From contig JAEZEU010000371.1 in NCBI GenBank assembly GCA_023432885.1, forward strand, positions 1 through 11,767: a stretch of 11,767 nucleotides of DNA, in the 5' to 3' direction. A program made the position numbers and the translations under genes. Source of the stretch: Pseudomonadota bacterium (lineage in GTDB: Bacteria; Pseudomonadota; Alphaproteobacteria; Rhizobiales; Xanthobacteraceae). The notes beneath the pieces were generated by a model that saw only the letters and a program-made list of their open reading frames with translations, did not search any database and was not told the origin of the DNA. Positions 1 through 6,633 of this stretch are shown in pieces. How positions within the stretch are numbered: the stretch's first letter is position 1; every line of letters begins with the position of its first letter.

Positions 1-542
1 TGATGCTGTGGTCGCCGACGCTTGCGGTCGTGCCGGTGACCATCCATCTCGCCTTGCGCGAAGCGATCACCCAGCTCACCACCGAGCTCATTACCGCCAC
101 CGCGCGCATCGCGGTTGCCGACCTGAAGTCGCGCTTCGGGATCGCCAACCCGCGGCTTGCGATCTCCGGTCTCAATCCGCACGCCGGCGAGTTCGGAACG
201 CTCGGCACCGAGGACGACGAGATCGTCGCACCGGCGGTCGCCGCCTTGCGCAATAGCGGAATCCAGGTGCGCGGGCCCCTGCCGGCCGACACCATGTTCC
301 ACGAGGCGGCGCGCAAGACCTATGACTGCGCCATCTGCATGTACCACGACCAGGCGCTGATCCCGATCAAGACCATCGCCTTCGACGACGCCGTCAACGT
401 CACGCTGGGCCTGCCGTTCGTGCGGACATCGCCAGACCACGGCACGGCCTTCGACATCGCCGGCACCGGCAAGGCAAATCCCGCGAGCCTGATCGCTGCC
501 CTGAAGCTCGCCGCCCGCATGGCGGCAAGCCAGGTTAAATGA
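1..542 (+). CDS. pdxA: PdxA, 4-hydroxythreonine-4-phosphate dehydrogenase, C-terminal part (5' end outside window)
   Basis: PdxA oxidises 4-phosphohydroxy-L-threonine with NAD(P)+ in the DXP-dependent pyridoxal phosphate pathway; the product condenses with deoxyxylulose phosphate through PdxJ. It is a cytosolic, metal-dependent homodimer. About 179 codons are visible of a family that is usually about 330-340 residues, so roughly the N-terminal half is missing. The reading frame enters with a codon at base 3. The three family metal-binding histidines are visible, each in its usual context, at visible residues 16 (VTIHLALRE), 60 (LNPHAGE) and 115 (MYHDQALIP). The C-terminal GLPFVRTSPDHGTAFDIAG block is also present. 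The stop TGA at 540-542 overlaps the rsmA ATG (ATGA), which suggests translational coupling. The pdxA-rsmA order is common in Proteobacteria, often downstream of lptD-surA, which would lie before base 1. No frameshift is seen. Confidence 0.97.
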   Translation, partial: MLWSPTLAVVPVTIHLALREAITQLTTELITATARIAVADLKSRFGIANPRLAISGLNPHAGEFGTLGTEDDEIVAPAVAALRNSGIQVRGPLPADTMFHEAARKTYDCAICMYHDQALIPIKTIAFDDAVNVTLGLPFVRTSPDHGTAFDIAGTGKANPASLIAALKLAARMAASQVK

Positions 543-1399
543 GCCCGATCGACGACCTGCCGCCGCTGCGCGAGGTCATTCGCGAACACTCCCTTTCGGC
601 GCGCAAATCGCTCGGCCAGAATTTCCTGCTCGACCTCAACCTCACGGCCCGGATCGCGCGCGCCGCGGGCCCGCTGGAAAACTCGACGGTGATCGAGGTC
701 GGCCCCGGTCCGGGCGGGCTTACCCGCGCGCTGCTCGCGCTCGGCGCGCGCCGCGTGATTGCGGTCGAACGCGACGAGCGCGCGCTGGGACCCCTTGAGA
801 CCATCGCAAAGCGCTATCCCGGCCGGCTCGACATCGTTTGCGCCGATGCGCAGACCTTCGATCCGCGCACGAGGCTCGGCGGCGAGCGCGCAAAGATCGT
901 CGCCAACCTGCCTTACAACATCGCCACACAACTCCTGATCGGCTGGCTCACGATCGAGCCGTGGCCGCCCTGGTACGACACGATGGTGCTGATGTTCCAG
1001 CGCGAGGTCGCCGAGCGGATCGTCGCGCGCGAGAACGAGGCGGCCTATGGGCGGCTCGCGGTGCTCTCCAACTGGCGCGCCGAGACCAGGATCCTGTTCG
1101 ACATCTCGCCGTCCGCCTTTGTGCCGCAGCCGAAGGTCACCTCTTCCGTGGTGCGGCTGGTGCCGCGTGCAAGCCCCGAGGCCTGCGATCGCCGCGCGCT
1201 GGAACAGGTCGCGGCCGCCGCCTTCGGTCAGCGGCGGAAAATGCTGCGACAGAGCCTCAAATCGCTGGGCCTCGACCCGGAACGGCTCGCAGCGGCGGCC
1301 CATGTCGACGCGACCCGGCGCGCCGAGACCATCCCCGTCTCGGGCTTTGTTGCCATGGCGCGCGAATTGGCCGATATACGGGCCGAAAAACAATCCTGA
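539..1399 (+). CDS. rsmA: RsmA/KsgA, 16S rRNA (adenine(1518)-N6/adenine(1519)-N6)-dimethyltransferase
   Basis: This cytosolic enzyme transfers four methyl groups from S-adenosylmethionine to two adjacent adenines near the 3' end of 16S rRNA, late in 30S subunit assembly. Loss of this activity is the classic route to kasugamycin resistance. The 286-residue product has all family marks: GQNFL at 26-30, the SAM-binding loop EVGPGPGGLT at 53-62, the acidic ribose ligand in VERDE near 76-80, the catalytic NLPY at 123-126, FVPQPKV at 194-200, and the C-terminal RNA-binding part with FGQRRKMLRQSL at 229-240. Length is normal for the family. The ATG at 539 overlaps the pdxA stop; only a weak AGG precedes it, which fits coupled translation. 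The C terminus is followed after 17 nt by an alcohol dehydrogenase on the same strand. Confidence 0.98.
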   Translation: MSPIDDLPPLREVIREHSLSARKSLGQNFLLDLNLTARIARAAGPLENSTVIEVGPGPGGLTRALLALGARRVIAVERDERALGPLETIAKRYPGRLDIVCADAQTFDPRTRLGGERAKIVANLPYNIATQLLIGWLTIEPWPPWYDTMVLMFQREVAERIVARENEAAYGRLAVLSNWRAETRILFDISPSAFVPQPKVTSSVVRLVPRASPEACDRRALEQVAAAAFGQRRKMLRQSLKSLGLDPERLAAAAHVDATRRAETIPVSGFVAMARELADIRAEKQS

Positions 1400-1403
1400 T
1401 CAT

Positions 1404-1410
1404 GAGGGAG
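1404..1410 (+). promoter_or_regulatory. Ribosome binding site of the alcohol dehydrogenase
   Basis: GAGGGAG ends 6 nt before the ATG at 1417. It overlaps the alternative in-frame ATG at 1402, and so decides the start in favour of 1417. Confidence 0.75.
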
Positions 1411-1416
1411 AGCACC

Positions 1417-2475
1417 ATGGCGCTGATGCGTCGCCAGTCACTCGTCAAGTTCGATGCGCCGCTGTGCGAGACCATCGTCGACACGCCCAAGCCCAAGGCA
1501 GCCGAAGTGCTGGTGCGCATCGAGCGTTGCGGCCTTTGTCACTCGGACCTGCATATCCAGGACGGCTATGCCGATCTCGGCGGCGGCAAGAAGCTCGACA
1601 CCACGCGCGGCATGGTCCTGCCCTTCACGCTCGGTCACGAGATCGCCGGAGTCGTCGAGGAAGTCGGCCCGGACGCGCCGAAGGATCTGATCGGCGCCAA
1701 GCGCGCGGTGTTCCCCTGGATCGGCTGCGGCCAGTGCCGCGACTGTGCCAACGGTGACGAGAATCTCTGCGTCAAGCAGCGCTTCCTCGGCGTCTCCATC
1801 GACGGCGGTTTTGCCAGCCACGTGCTGGTGCCCGATGCAAAATACTTGCTGGAATACGATCCTCTGCCGGTGAACCAGGCAGCAACGCTGATGTGCTCCG
1901 GCGTGACCGCCTATGGGGCGCTGAAGCGGCTGGTGGACCGGCCGCGCCAGCGCAATCTGCTGCTGATCGGGCTCGGCGGCGTCGGCATGATGGGCCTGTC
2001 GTTCGCGCAAGCCATGTTCAAGCAGCCGATTGCGGTCGCGGATCTGAGCCCTGCCGCGCGCGAGACCGCGCTGAAGAATGGCGCTGCCGTCGCTTACGAT
2101 CCGGCCGAGCCCGACGTGGTCAAGCGCATGATCAAGGAGACCGAAGGCGGCTTTGACGAGATCGTCGATTTCGCAGGCAACGAGAAATCGATGGCGTTTG
2201 CCGTCTCGGTTGTCGCGCGCGGCGGCAAGATCGTGGTGTCCGGCCTGATGGGCGGCATGTTCAGCCTGCCGATGGTGCAGTGGGTCTACAAGCGCATGAC
2301 GATCGAAGGTTTCATGGTGGGCACGCTCGCCGAGGCCAAGGAACTGATGGCACTGGCGCGCGCCGGCAAGATCAGGCCGACGCCGATGCGCGAAGAGCCG
2401 ATGGCGGACGTGCAGAAATGGATCGATGAACTGCGCGGCGGCCGCGTCGTCGGCCGCATTGTGCTGAAAAACTAA
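1417..2475 (+). CDS. Zinc-dependent medium-chain alcohol dehydrogenase
   Basis: A 352-residue member of the medium-chain dehydrogenase/reductase superfamily, expected to interconvert alcohols and aldehydes or ketones with NAD+ in the cytosol; the substrate cannot be read from sequence. Catalytic zinc ligands are C41 (GLCHSD), H74 (TLGHE) and C160 (MCSGVTAY). The structural zinc lobe has C104, C107, C110 and C118. The Rossmann loop GLGGVG lies at 185-190, with D209 at the end of the second strand favouring NAD over NADP. The open frame extends upstream to 838 only as a shadow of rsmA. The ATG at 1417 is chosen because GAGGGAG at 1404-1410 sits 6 nt before it; an in-frame ATG at 1402 lacks such a site. 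The gap to rsmA is 17 nt, so co-transcription is likely, although the functions are unrelated. A repeat and a terminator-like hairpin follow the stop. Confidence 0.93.
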   Translation: MALMRRQSLVKFDAPLCETIVDTPKPKAAEVLVRIERCGLCHSDLHIQDGYADLGGGKKLDTTRGMVLPFTLGHEIAGVVEEVGPDAPKDLIGAKRAVFPWIGCGQCRDCANGDENLCVKQRFLGVSIDGGFASHVLVPDAKYLLEYDPLPVNQAATLMCSGVTAYGALKRLVDRPRQRNLLLIGLGGVGMMGLSFAQAMFKQPIAVADLSPAARETALKNGAAVAYDPAEPDVVKRMIKETEGGFDEIVDFAGNEKSMAFAVSVVARGGKIVVSGLMGGMFSLPMVQWVYKRMTIEGFMVGTLAEAKELMALARAGKIRPTPMREEPMADVQKWIDELRGGRVVGRIVLKN

Positions 2476-2476
2476 G

Positions 2477-2542
2477 GCACGATCCCGGCCAAAAGGGCCG
2501 CGTCAGCGTGCAGCGAGCACCGGTTTTCGGAAAAGAACATGC
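2477..2542. repeat. Dispersed palindromic repeat, copy 1 (66 bp)
   Basis: This 66-bp stretch begins 2 nt after the alcohol dehydrogenase stop and aligns without gaps to 9280-9345, with 52 of 66 bases identical by my count. Its ends, GCACGATC and GAACATGC, are degenerate versions of the perfect inverted ends of the other copy. Inside lies a small hairpin, CGGCC-AAAAG-GGCCG (2486-2500). The shared core includes GGGCCGCGT and CGGTTTTC.GAAAAGA. The form matches a REP-like element that I recall as abundant in Bradyrhizobium and relatives; that attribution is memory, not a search. Confidence 0.8.
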
Positions 2543-2552
2543 TCCGCTAACA

Positions 2553-2572
2553 AGCGGATTCCGCTCGTTTTT
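2553..2572 (+). terminator. Probable intrinsic terminator after the alcohol dehydrogenase
   Basis: The inverted repeat AGCGG-ATT-CCGCT (2553-2565) is followed by CGTTTTT, a short GC stem plus T-run facing the plus strand. An additional CCGCT at 2544-2548 can pair with the same AGCGG (loop AACA), so two mutually exclusive hairpins are possible. The stem is only 5 bp, so strength is uncertain. Confidence 0.5.
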
Positions 2573-2606
2573 GACCCCGTCGGCATACGTCGGCGGGGTC
2601 TTAATT
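2573..2606 (+). terminator. Second hairpin, possible terminator
   Basis: The arms GACCCCG (2573-2579) and CGGGGTC (2594-2600) pair perfectly. Pairing can continue inward with two G-U wobbles to a 12-bp stem closed by a 4-nt loop. The sequence that follows, TTAATT, is only moderately T-rich. It lies directly after the T-run of the previous hairpin, so the two may act in tandem to end rsmA-adh transcription. Confidence 0.45.
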
Positions 2607-2676
2607 AAGCCTCAACGACTCCGGATTTGCGGCTCATTGCGACCCAGATTCTCCCAGAGAACGAGCCGGTCAAAAC

Positions 2677-2691
2677 GCGTTGCGTTGCGTT
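2677..2691 (+). repeat. Three tandem copies of GCGTT
   Basis: GCGTT occurs three times head to tail, ending 2 nt before the GGAGGTG ribosome binding site of the downstream gene. Copy-number change by slippage would alter only the leader, not a reading frame. With three units it may be chance. Confidence 0.6.
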
Positions 2692-2693
2692 CC

Positions 2694-2700
2694 GGAGGTG
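2694..2700 (+). promoter_or_regulatory. Strong ribosome binding site for the hypothetical membrane protein
   Basis: GGAGGTG is a near-perfect Shine-Dalgarno sequence, with its GGAGG core 5 nt before ATG 2704. It settles that start over an in-frame TTG at 2680. Confidence 0.8.
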
Positions 2701-2703
2701 TTC

Positions 2704-3561
2704 ATGAAGATCCGCGCTGCAAAATTCTTGGCGGCGATTATCGCTTCCATCCTTTCCAGCGCGAATGGTTTCGCTGCTCCAGACACTGCCGAGCAACGCG
2801 CCGACACATGCCTGACATCTCCGCGTGACTACACCCCGCCCGGCACCCGTTGGCGCTACCGTGTCGAACGGGGCACCGGGCGTCACTGCTGGTTTCTGAA
2901 GGACGATGCCGGAAAGATTGCCGGCAAGGCAGTTGAGCGAACGGCGTCAGCAACGGAAGAGCCCGCCTCTGCCCCGCGCAAGAAGTCCGCGCCAGAACGC
3001 TCGCCTTCCGATGCGTACGCCGAATTTTCGCAGATGCCCGTCGAGCAGGAGCTAAAGCCTGCACCCATGCAGAGCGCGCCTGCGCCAACCCCAGGCGCGG
3101 CGGTCGTCGACAGCAATCAAGCCTCCGCCGCAAAAGCCACAAGCAACATGCTGGCGCCTGCCGCGGCAACGCGTTGGCCCGATCCCATGTCAACGGGAAA
3201 TCCCGTAGCCAATGCGCCTGCTGCGCCCGCTCCAGCCGACCAGACCGCGGAACTGCGTGCGGCGCCGGCAGCGACGCCGCTCGCAAAGCCGCAAACCACG
3301 CCGCGCGCCGTTCCGCCCATGTCCGTAGCGGAAAAGCCGATGTCGCTTCCGATGCTGATCACCGTCATTGCCGGCGGTCTGTCGGTCCTCGCCGTGCTGG
3401 TGAGCATGTTGTTCGCCTGGCTCTCCTCCCGCCGCAACCGGCTGAGGCTGAGCGAGCCGGAGGCGCCGCTGGAATTGTCGGAAATTCCGCGCCAGCCCGG
3501 CGATCTCTACCGGGAGAGAATACGGCTGCGCGCGCTGAAGAGCGGACGTTACGCCGCCTGA
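2704..3561 (+). CDS. Unrecognised exported protein: signal peptide, Cys-pair region, Pro/Ala-rich linker, C-terminal membrane helix
   Basis: I cannot assign a function to this 285-residue product. Residues 1-25 read as a Sec signal peptide: basic MKIRAAK, a hydrophobic stretch, and a likely cut near GFAA. Residues 34-68 form a compact block with C36 and C62, PPGTRWRYRVER at 45-56 and HCWFLKDD at 61-68; the two cysteines could form a periplasmic disulfide. Residues 75-215 are low-complexity, rich in Ala, Pro and Ser. A strong membrane helix spans about 216-240, followed by the basic SSRRNRLR, so the likely topology is a periplasmic body with a roughly 45-residue cytoplasmic tail ending GRYAA. 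I recall similar Cys/Trp blocks in uncharacterised Bradyrhizobium proteins. The ATG at 2704 has an excellent ribosome binding site. It converges on gmk with a 4-nt gap. It is probably transcribed alone, since terminator-like hairpins precede it. Confidence 0.8.
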   Translation: MKIRAAKFLAAIIASILSSANGFAAPDTAEQRADTCLTSPRDYTPPGTRWRYRVERGTGRHCWFLKDDAGKIAGKAVERTASATEEPASAPRKKSAPERSPSDAYAEFSQMPVEQELKPAPMQSAPAPTPGAAVVDSNQASAAKATSNMLAPAAATRWPDPMSTGNPVANAPAAPAPADQTAELRAAPAATPLAKPQTTPRAVPPMSVAEKPMSLPMLITVIAGGLSVLAVLVSMLFAWLSSRRNRLRLSEPEAPLELSEIPRQPGDLYRERIRLRALKSGRYAA

Positions 3562-3565
3562 GGCA

Positions 3566-4225
3566 TCACTTCTCCAGCTGGCGCTGCAGGTTGCGCACGA
3601 ATTCGGTGAGGCCGACACGGCGCGCGCGCTTCAGCCGCTCCGCCTTCAGGATCGACTGTACTTCGGCAAAGGCATCTTCGACATTGTGGTTGATGACGAT
3701 GTAGTCGTACTCGGCCCAATGGCTCATCTCGTGGCTGGCGCGATCCATGCGCCCGCGGATCACCTCTTCGGAGTCCTGCGCGCGGGTATGCAGGCGCTTC
3801 TCGAGGTCGGCGGCCGAAGGCGGCAGGATGAACACGCTGACGACGTCGGTGCCGGCCTTCTCGCGCAGCTGCTGCGTGCCTTGCCAGTCGATATCGAACA
3901 GGACATCGCGTCCTTCCGAGAGCGCCTGTTCGACTGGCACGCGCGGCGTCCCATACTTCTTGCCGAACACGGGAGCCCATTCGAGCAGGTCGCCGTTTGC
4001 GACCATCTCGTCGAAACGCTTCTGGTCGACGAAATAATAGTCCTTGCCCTCGACCTCGCCCGGCCGCGGCGTCCGCGTCGTCGCGGATACCGACATCTGC
4101 AGGCCGTCGACCTCTTCCATCAGCTTGCGCGACAGCGTCGTCTTGCCGGCGCCCGACGGCGAGGACAGCACGAACATCAGGCCGCGCCGTTCCACCCCGT
4201 CAAATCCCTGGCCGCCCGCCGCCAT
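3566..4225 (-). CDS. gmk: Gmk, guanylate kinase
   Basis: This cytosolic enzyme phosphorylates GMP to GDP with ATP, an essential step to GTP and dGTP that also affects ppGpp pools. The 219-residue product has the P-loop SSPSGAGKTT at 21-30. GMP-binding elements are SATTRTPRPGE near 47-57 with R51 and R54, the KDYYFV tyrosines at 63-64, and E82 in LLEWA. DIDWQG follows at 111-116, and the lid region carries the arginines of IRGRMDRA at 156-163. About 15 residues precede the usual kinase core start (GLMFVLSSPSG), typical of rhizobial versions. ATG 4225 is preceded by GGAG at a 7-nt spacing and lies 4 nt after the yicC stop, so the two are co-translated. The gene ends tail to tail with the hypothetical membrane protein. 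Confidence 0.97.
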   Translation of the reverse strand: MAAGGQGFDGVERRGLMFVLSSPSGAGKTTLSRKLMEEVDGLQMSVSATTRTPRPGEVEGKDYYFVDQKRFDEMVANGDLLEWAPVFGKKYGTPRVPVEQALSEGRDVLFDIDWQGTQQLREKAGTDVVSVFILPPSAADLEKRLHTRAQDSEEVIRGRMDRASHEMSHWAEYDYIVINHNVEDAFAEVQSILKAERLKRARRVGLTEFVRNLQRQLEK

Positions 4226-4229
4226 CGCC

Positions 4230-5117
4230 TCACTCCAGATTCTGGACCTGTTCGCGGAATTGCTCGACGACGTTCTTCATCTCGAGCCCGGTATTGGTGA
4301 GCTCGATGTCGTTCGATTTGGAGCAGCAGGTATTGACCTCCCGATTGAATTCCTGCGCCAGAAAATCGAGCCGCCGCCCGACCGGTCCGCCCTTGCCGAG
4401 AATGTCGCGCGTCTGTGCGATGTGCGACGCGATGCGGTCGAGCTCCTCGCGGATATCGGCCTTGGTTGCGATCAGCAGCGCTTCCTGGGTCAAGCGGTCC
4501 TGATCGAAGCGGTCGGAGGTCTCCAGCAGCATCGCGATCTGTTCGGCAAGCCTGGCGCGGATCGCTTCGGGCTTGCGTCCGGGCGCCGCCTCGGCGCGCT
4601 TGGCCAGCTTTTCGATCTCGTCCATCCGCGCGCCGAGCACCTGCCCCAGCGCAGCGCCTTCGCGGCGGCGCATCTCGACGAGATTTGTCAAGGCTTGCTC
4701 GAACGCCGCCATGGCGGCAGCCTTGGCCGCCTTGTCCTCTTCCTCGTCGCTCTCGGGTTCGACCAGTTCGATGACGCCCTTGATGGCGAGCAGGCCATCG
4801 ACGCTCGGCGCCACCGCATCGATCTTGCCGGCAACACTGCTTGCGACTTTGACCACCGCCGACAGCACGTCCTCGTTGATGCGCACCTGCGCCACCGCAT
4901 TGGCACGCTTGACGTTGAGATTGGCGTAGACAGTGCCGCGCGCGAGCAATTCGCCTGCCCGCTTCTTGGCCGGCGCCTCGATCTCATCCCAGCCGGGCGG
5001 CAGCCGCAGGCGCAGGTCAAAGCCCTTGGCGTTGACCGACTTCAGTTCCCATTCGAAGGTGTACGGGCCGCTGGCGCCGTGGCTGCGGGCAAAACCGGTC
5101 ATGCTCGACAGCGCCAT
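4230..5117 (-). CDS. yicC: YicC/YloC family endoribonuclease-type protein
   Basis: A 295-residue YicC-family protein. The N-terminal half begins with the family signature SSMTGFAR (4-11), followed by WELKSVNAKGFDLRLRLP at 23-40. The C-terminal half (DUF1732-type) carries RLTQEALLIATKADIREEL at 208-226, SHI at 231-233, EFNREVNT at 256-263 and CCSKSNDIELT at 264-274, ending in FREQVQNLE. From the literature as I recall it, B. subtilis YloC is an endoribonuclease and E. coli YicC affects sRNA stability; activity here is inferred from family. An acidic and Ala-rich insert at about 120-137 (PESDEEEDKAAKAAA) splits the halves. ATG 5117 is preceded by GGAG (5128-5131) at a long 10-nt spacing. It is placed directly before gmk, an association also seen in other bacteria. 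Confidence 0.95.
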   Translation of the reverse strand: MALSSMTGFARSHGASGPYTFEWELKSVNAKGFDLRLRLPPGWDEIEAPAKKRAGELLARGTVYANLNVKRANAVAQVRINEDVLSAVVKVASSVAGKIDAVAPSVDGLLAIKGVIELVEPESDEEEDKAAKAAAMAAFEQALTNLVEMRRREGAALGQVLGARMDEIEKLAKRAEAAPGRKPEAIRARLAEQIAMLLETSDRFDQDRLTQEALLIATKADIREELDRIASHIAQTRDILGKGGPVGRRLDFLAQEFNREVNTCCSKSNDIELTNTGLEMKNVVEQFREQVQNLE

Positions 5118-5223
5118 CGAAAAAATACTCCGAAACGAGGGAATGAAGGACTCAAGGAATCGCGCGCGACCATAGGACGATTCCGCGGCTAGTGGAATCG
5201 GCCATGCCGCGCATGGGCGAAGA
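5118..5223 (-). other. mltG-yicC intergenic spacer with inverted repeats
   Basis: The 106-nt gap holds an inverted repeat CGATTCC (5178-5184) / GGAATCG (5194-5200) and a shorter CCATG (5202-5206) / CATGG (5212-5216). Neither is followed by a T-run on the minus strand, so I do not call a terminator. They could be mRNA-processing or stability structures, or chance. Confidence 0.35.
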
Positions 5224-6507
5224 CTAGCGCTGGACCACCGGCGGCGGCGTGGCCGATTGCGCCGCGCCCTGCCGGCCCGGTGCCTGCGCTGGAGCAGCAG
5301 GGGCCGGGGGCCGCGCCGGCCGCTTCGCCGGCGGAGGCTTGGTGGCGGCTGTCGGATTCGGGTCGGCTGCCGCAGGCGCGCCGGCCGCGGATGGCGGATC
5401 CTCGGCCGGCTCGACCGTGTCGTTCTGGATCTGCCTTTCCATCGCGCGCAGCTTGGCGACGTTCTTCTGGTGCGCGTCGTAGGTTTCCGTGAAGGTGTGT
5501 CCGCCGGTGCCGTCGGCGACGAAGAACAGGTCGCGCGTGCGCGCCGGGTTGGCGGTGGCCTCGAGCGAGGCGCGTCCGGGATTGGAGATCGGCCCCGGCG
5601 GCAGGCCTTCGATCACATAGGTGTTGTACGGCGAGGGCTGGGTGATTTCCGAGCGCTTGATCGGCCGCCCCAGCGTGCCCTTGCCGCCGACCAGCCCATA
5701 GATGATGGTCGGATCGGATTGCAGCTTCATCTTCTGCCGCAGCCGGTTGGTGAAGACCGCCGCCACCCGGCTGCGCTCGTCGGCCCTGCCGGTTTCCTTC
5801 TCGACGATGGAGGCGAGCGTCACCAGTTGCTCAGGCGACTTGATCGGAATGTCGGGACTGCGGCGCTCCCAGATCTCGGCCAGCACGCGTTTCTGCGTCT
5901 GCTGCATGCGCTGGATCACCTGCTCGCGTGTGGTGCCGCGAGGGAACTTGTAGGTCTCAGGCAGCAGCGTGCCTTCACGCGGAATCTCGCGCACGCTGCC
6001 GGAGAAGATGTCATTGTCGGAAAGCCGCGCCACGATCTGCTCGGAGGTCAGCCCTTCGGGAATGGTGATCGCATGCTGCACCACCTTGCCCTCGACGATC
6101 GTGCCGATCACCTCGCGCAGACTCGCGCGCTTCTGGAACAGATACTCGCCCGGCTTCAGGTCGGAACTGGCCTTGAGCGCATAGACGCCGCCGATGAATA
6201 CCCAGGGATTGACGTCGATCACGCCCTCTCTTTGCAGCACCTCGGAAATGTCGCGCTTGCCGGCCCGGGCGGGAATATTGACGACCTTGTCTTCCTTCAG
6301 CGGTCCCGCTGATTCCAGCATTTTCTTGCCGTAGTAGTAGGATGCGCCCGCCCCGATCATCAGCAGGATCAGGATGGTGAAAATGGCGTTGCCGATCACC
6401 ACGAGCGGATTGCGCGCGCGCTCGGAGCGCTTGGGCGGCGGCGGCACCTGCTCGGGCTCGAGCGCGGCGCGCGGACTGCGGGGCGAAATGGGCGGCCTCT
6501 CACTCAT
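5224..6507 (-). CDS. mltG: MltG, endolytic peptidoglycan transglycosylase (YceG family)
   Basis: MltG is an inner-membrane enzyme that cleaves nascent glycan strands and is thought to set strand length by ending polymerisation. The 427-residue product has a Pro-rich cytoplasmic N terminus (1-34) and one membrane helix at about 35-57. A periplasmic YceG domain follows, with IPEGLTSEQI at 149-158, LLPETYKFPRGTT at 181-193, the catalytic-glutamate motif ASIVEKETG at 232-240 (E236/E238), NRLRQKMKLQSDPTIIYG at 254-271 and GLPPGPISNPG at 301-311. Residues 365-427 form a Pro/Ala-rich tail. ATG 6507 is preferred over an in-frame TTG at 6549: the extra residues SRRDRTGRNQVAS are outside the expected N terminus, and an AGG lies about 9 nt upstream of the ATG. 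It follows fabF after 126 nt on the same strand. Confidence 0.95.
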   Translation of the reverse strand: MSERPPISPRSPRAALEPEQVPPPPKRSERARNPLVVIGNAIFTILILLMIGAGASYYYGKKMLESAGPLKEDKVVNIPARAGKRDISEVLQREGVIDVNPWVFIGGVYALKASSDLKPGEYLFQKRASLREVIGTIVEGKVVQHAITIPEGLTSEQIVARLSDNDIFSGSVREIPREGTLLPETYKFPRGTTREQVIQRMQQTQKRVLAEIWERRSPDIPIKSPEQLVTLASIVEKETGRADERSRVAAVFTNRLRQKMKLQSDPTIIYGLVGGKGTLGRPIKRSEITQPSPYNTYVIEGLPPGPISNPGRASLEATANPARTRDLFFVADGTGGHTFTETYDAHQKNVAKLRAMERQIQNDTVEPAEDPPSAAGAPAAADPNPTAATKPPPAKRPARPPAPAAPAQAPGRQGAAQSATPPPVVQR

Positions 6508-6591
6508 CGATGCAACCTGATTCCTGCCGGTTCGATCGCGGCGAGACAAATCCTCGCCCTGCCAATAACATACGCCCGCAACAAGGGTTCA

Positions 6592-6607
6592 TCGCCGAAT
6601 ACGGCGA
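6592..6607 (-). other. Hairpin between fabF and mltG
   Basis: TCGCCG-AATA-CGGCGA on the plus strand forms a 6-bp stem with a 4-nt loop, 27 nt beyond the fabF stop. On the minus-strand transcript no T-run follows (TGAACCC), so it is not a standard intrinsic terminator. It might be a processing or 3'-end protection structure within a longer transcript. Confidence 0.35.
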
Positions 6608-6633
6608 AACCGTGGATTAACTCCAGACACGCG

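Noticed and set aside
320..1393. Long minus-strand frame opposite rsmA
   Set aside because: It mirrors the high-GC codon pattern of rsmA and has Arg/Gly/Asp-rich low-information sequence with no motif.
838..1416. Upstream extension of the alcohol dehydrogenase frame (545 codons in total)
   Set aside because: It lies inside rsmA in another frame, is Arg-rich, and the family N terminus plus the GAGGGAG site fit a start at 1417.
4044..5192. Long plus-strand frame opposite gmk and yicC
   Set aside because: It spans two well-supported genes on the other strand; a shadow of codon bias.
6508..6549. Longer MltG start at a TTG (6549)
   Set aside because: A rarer start codon, and the added residues do not look like a family N terminus; ATG 6507 fits better.
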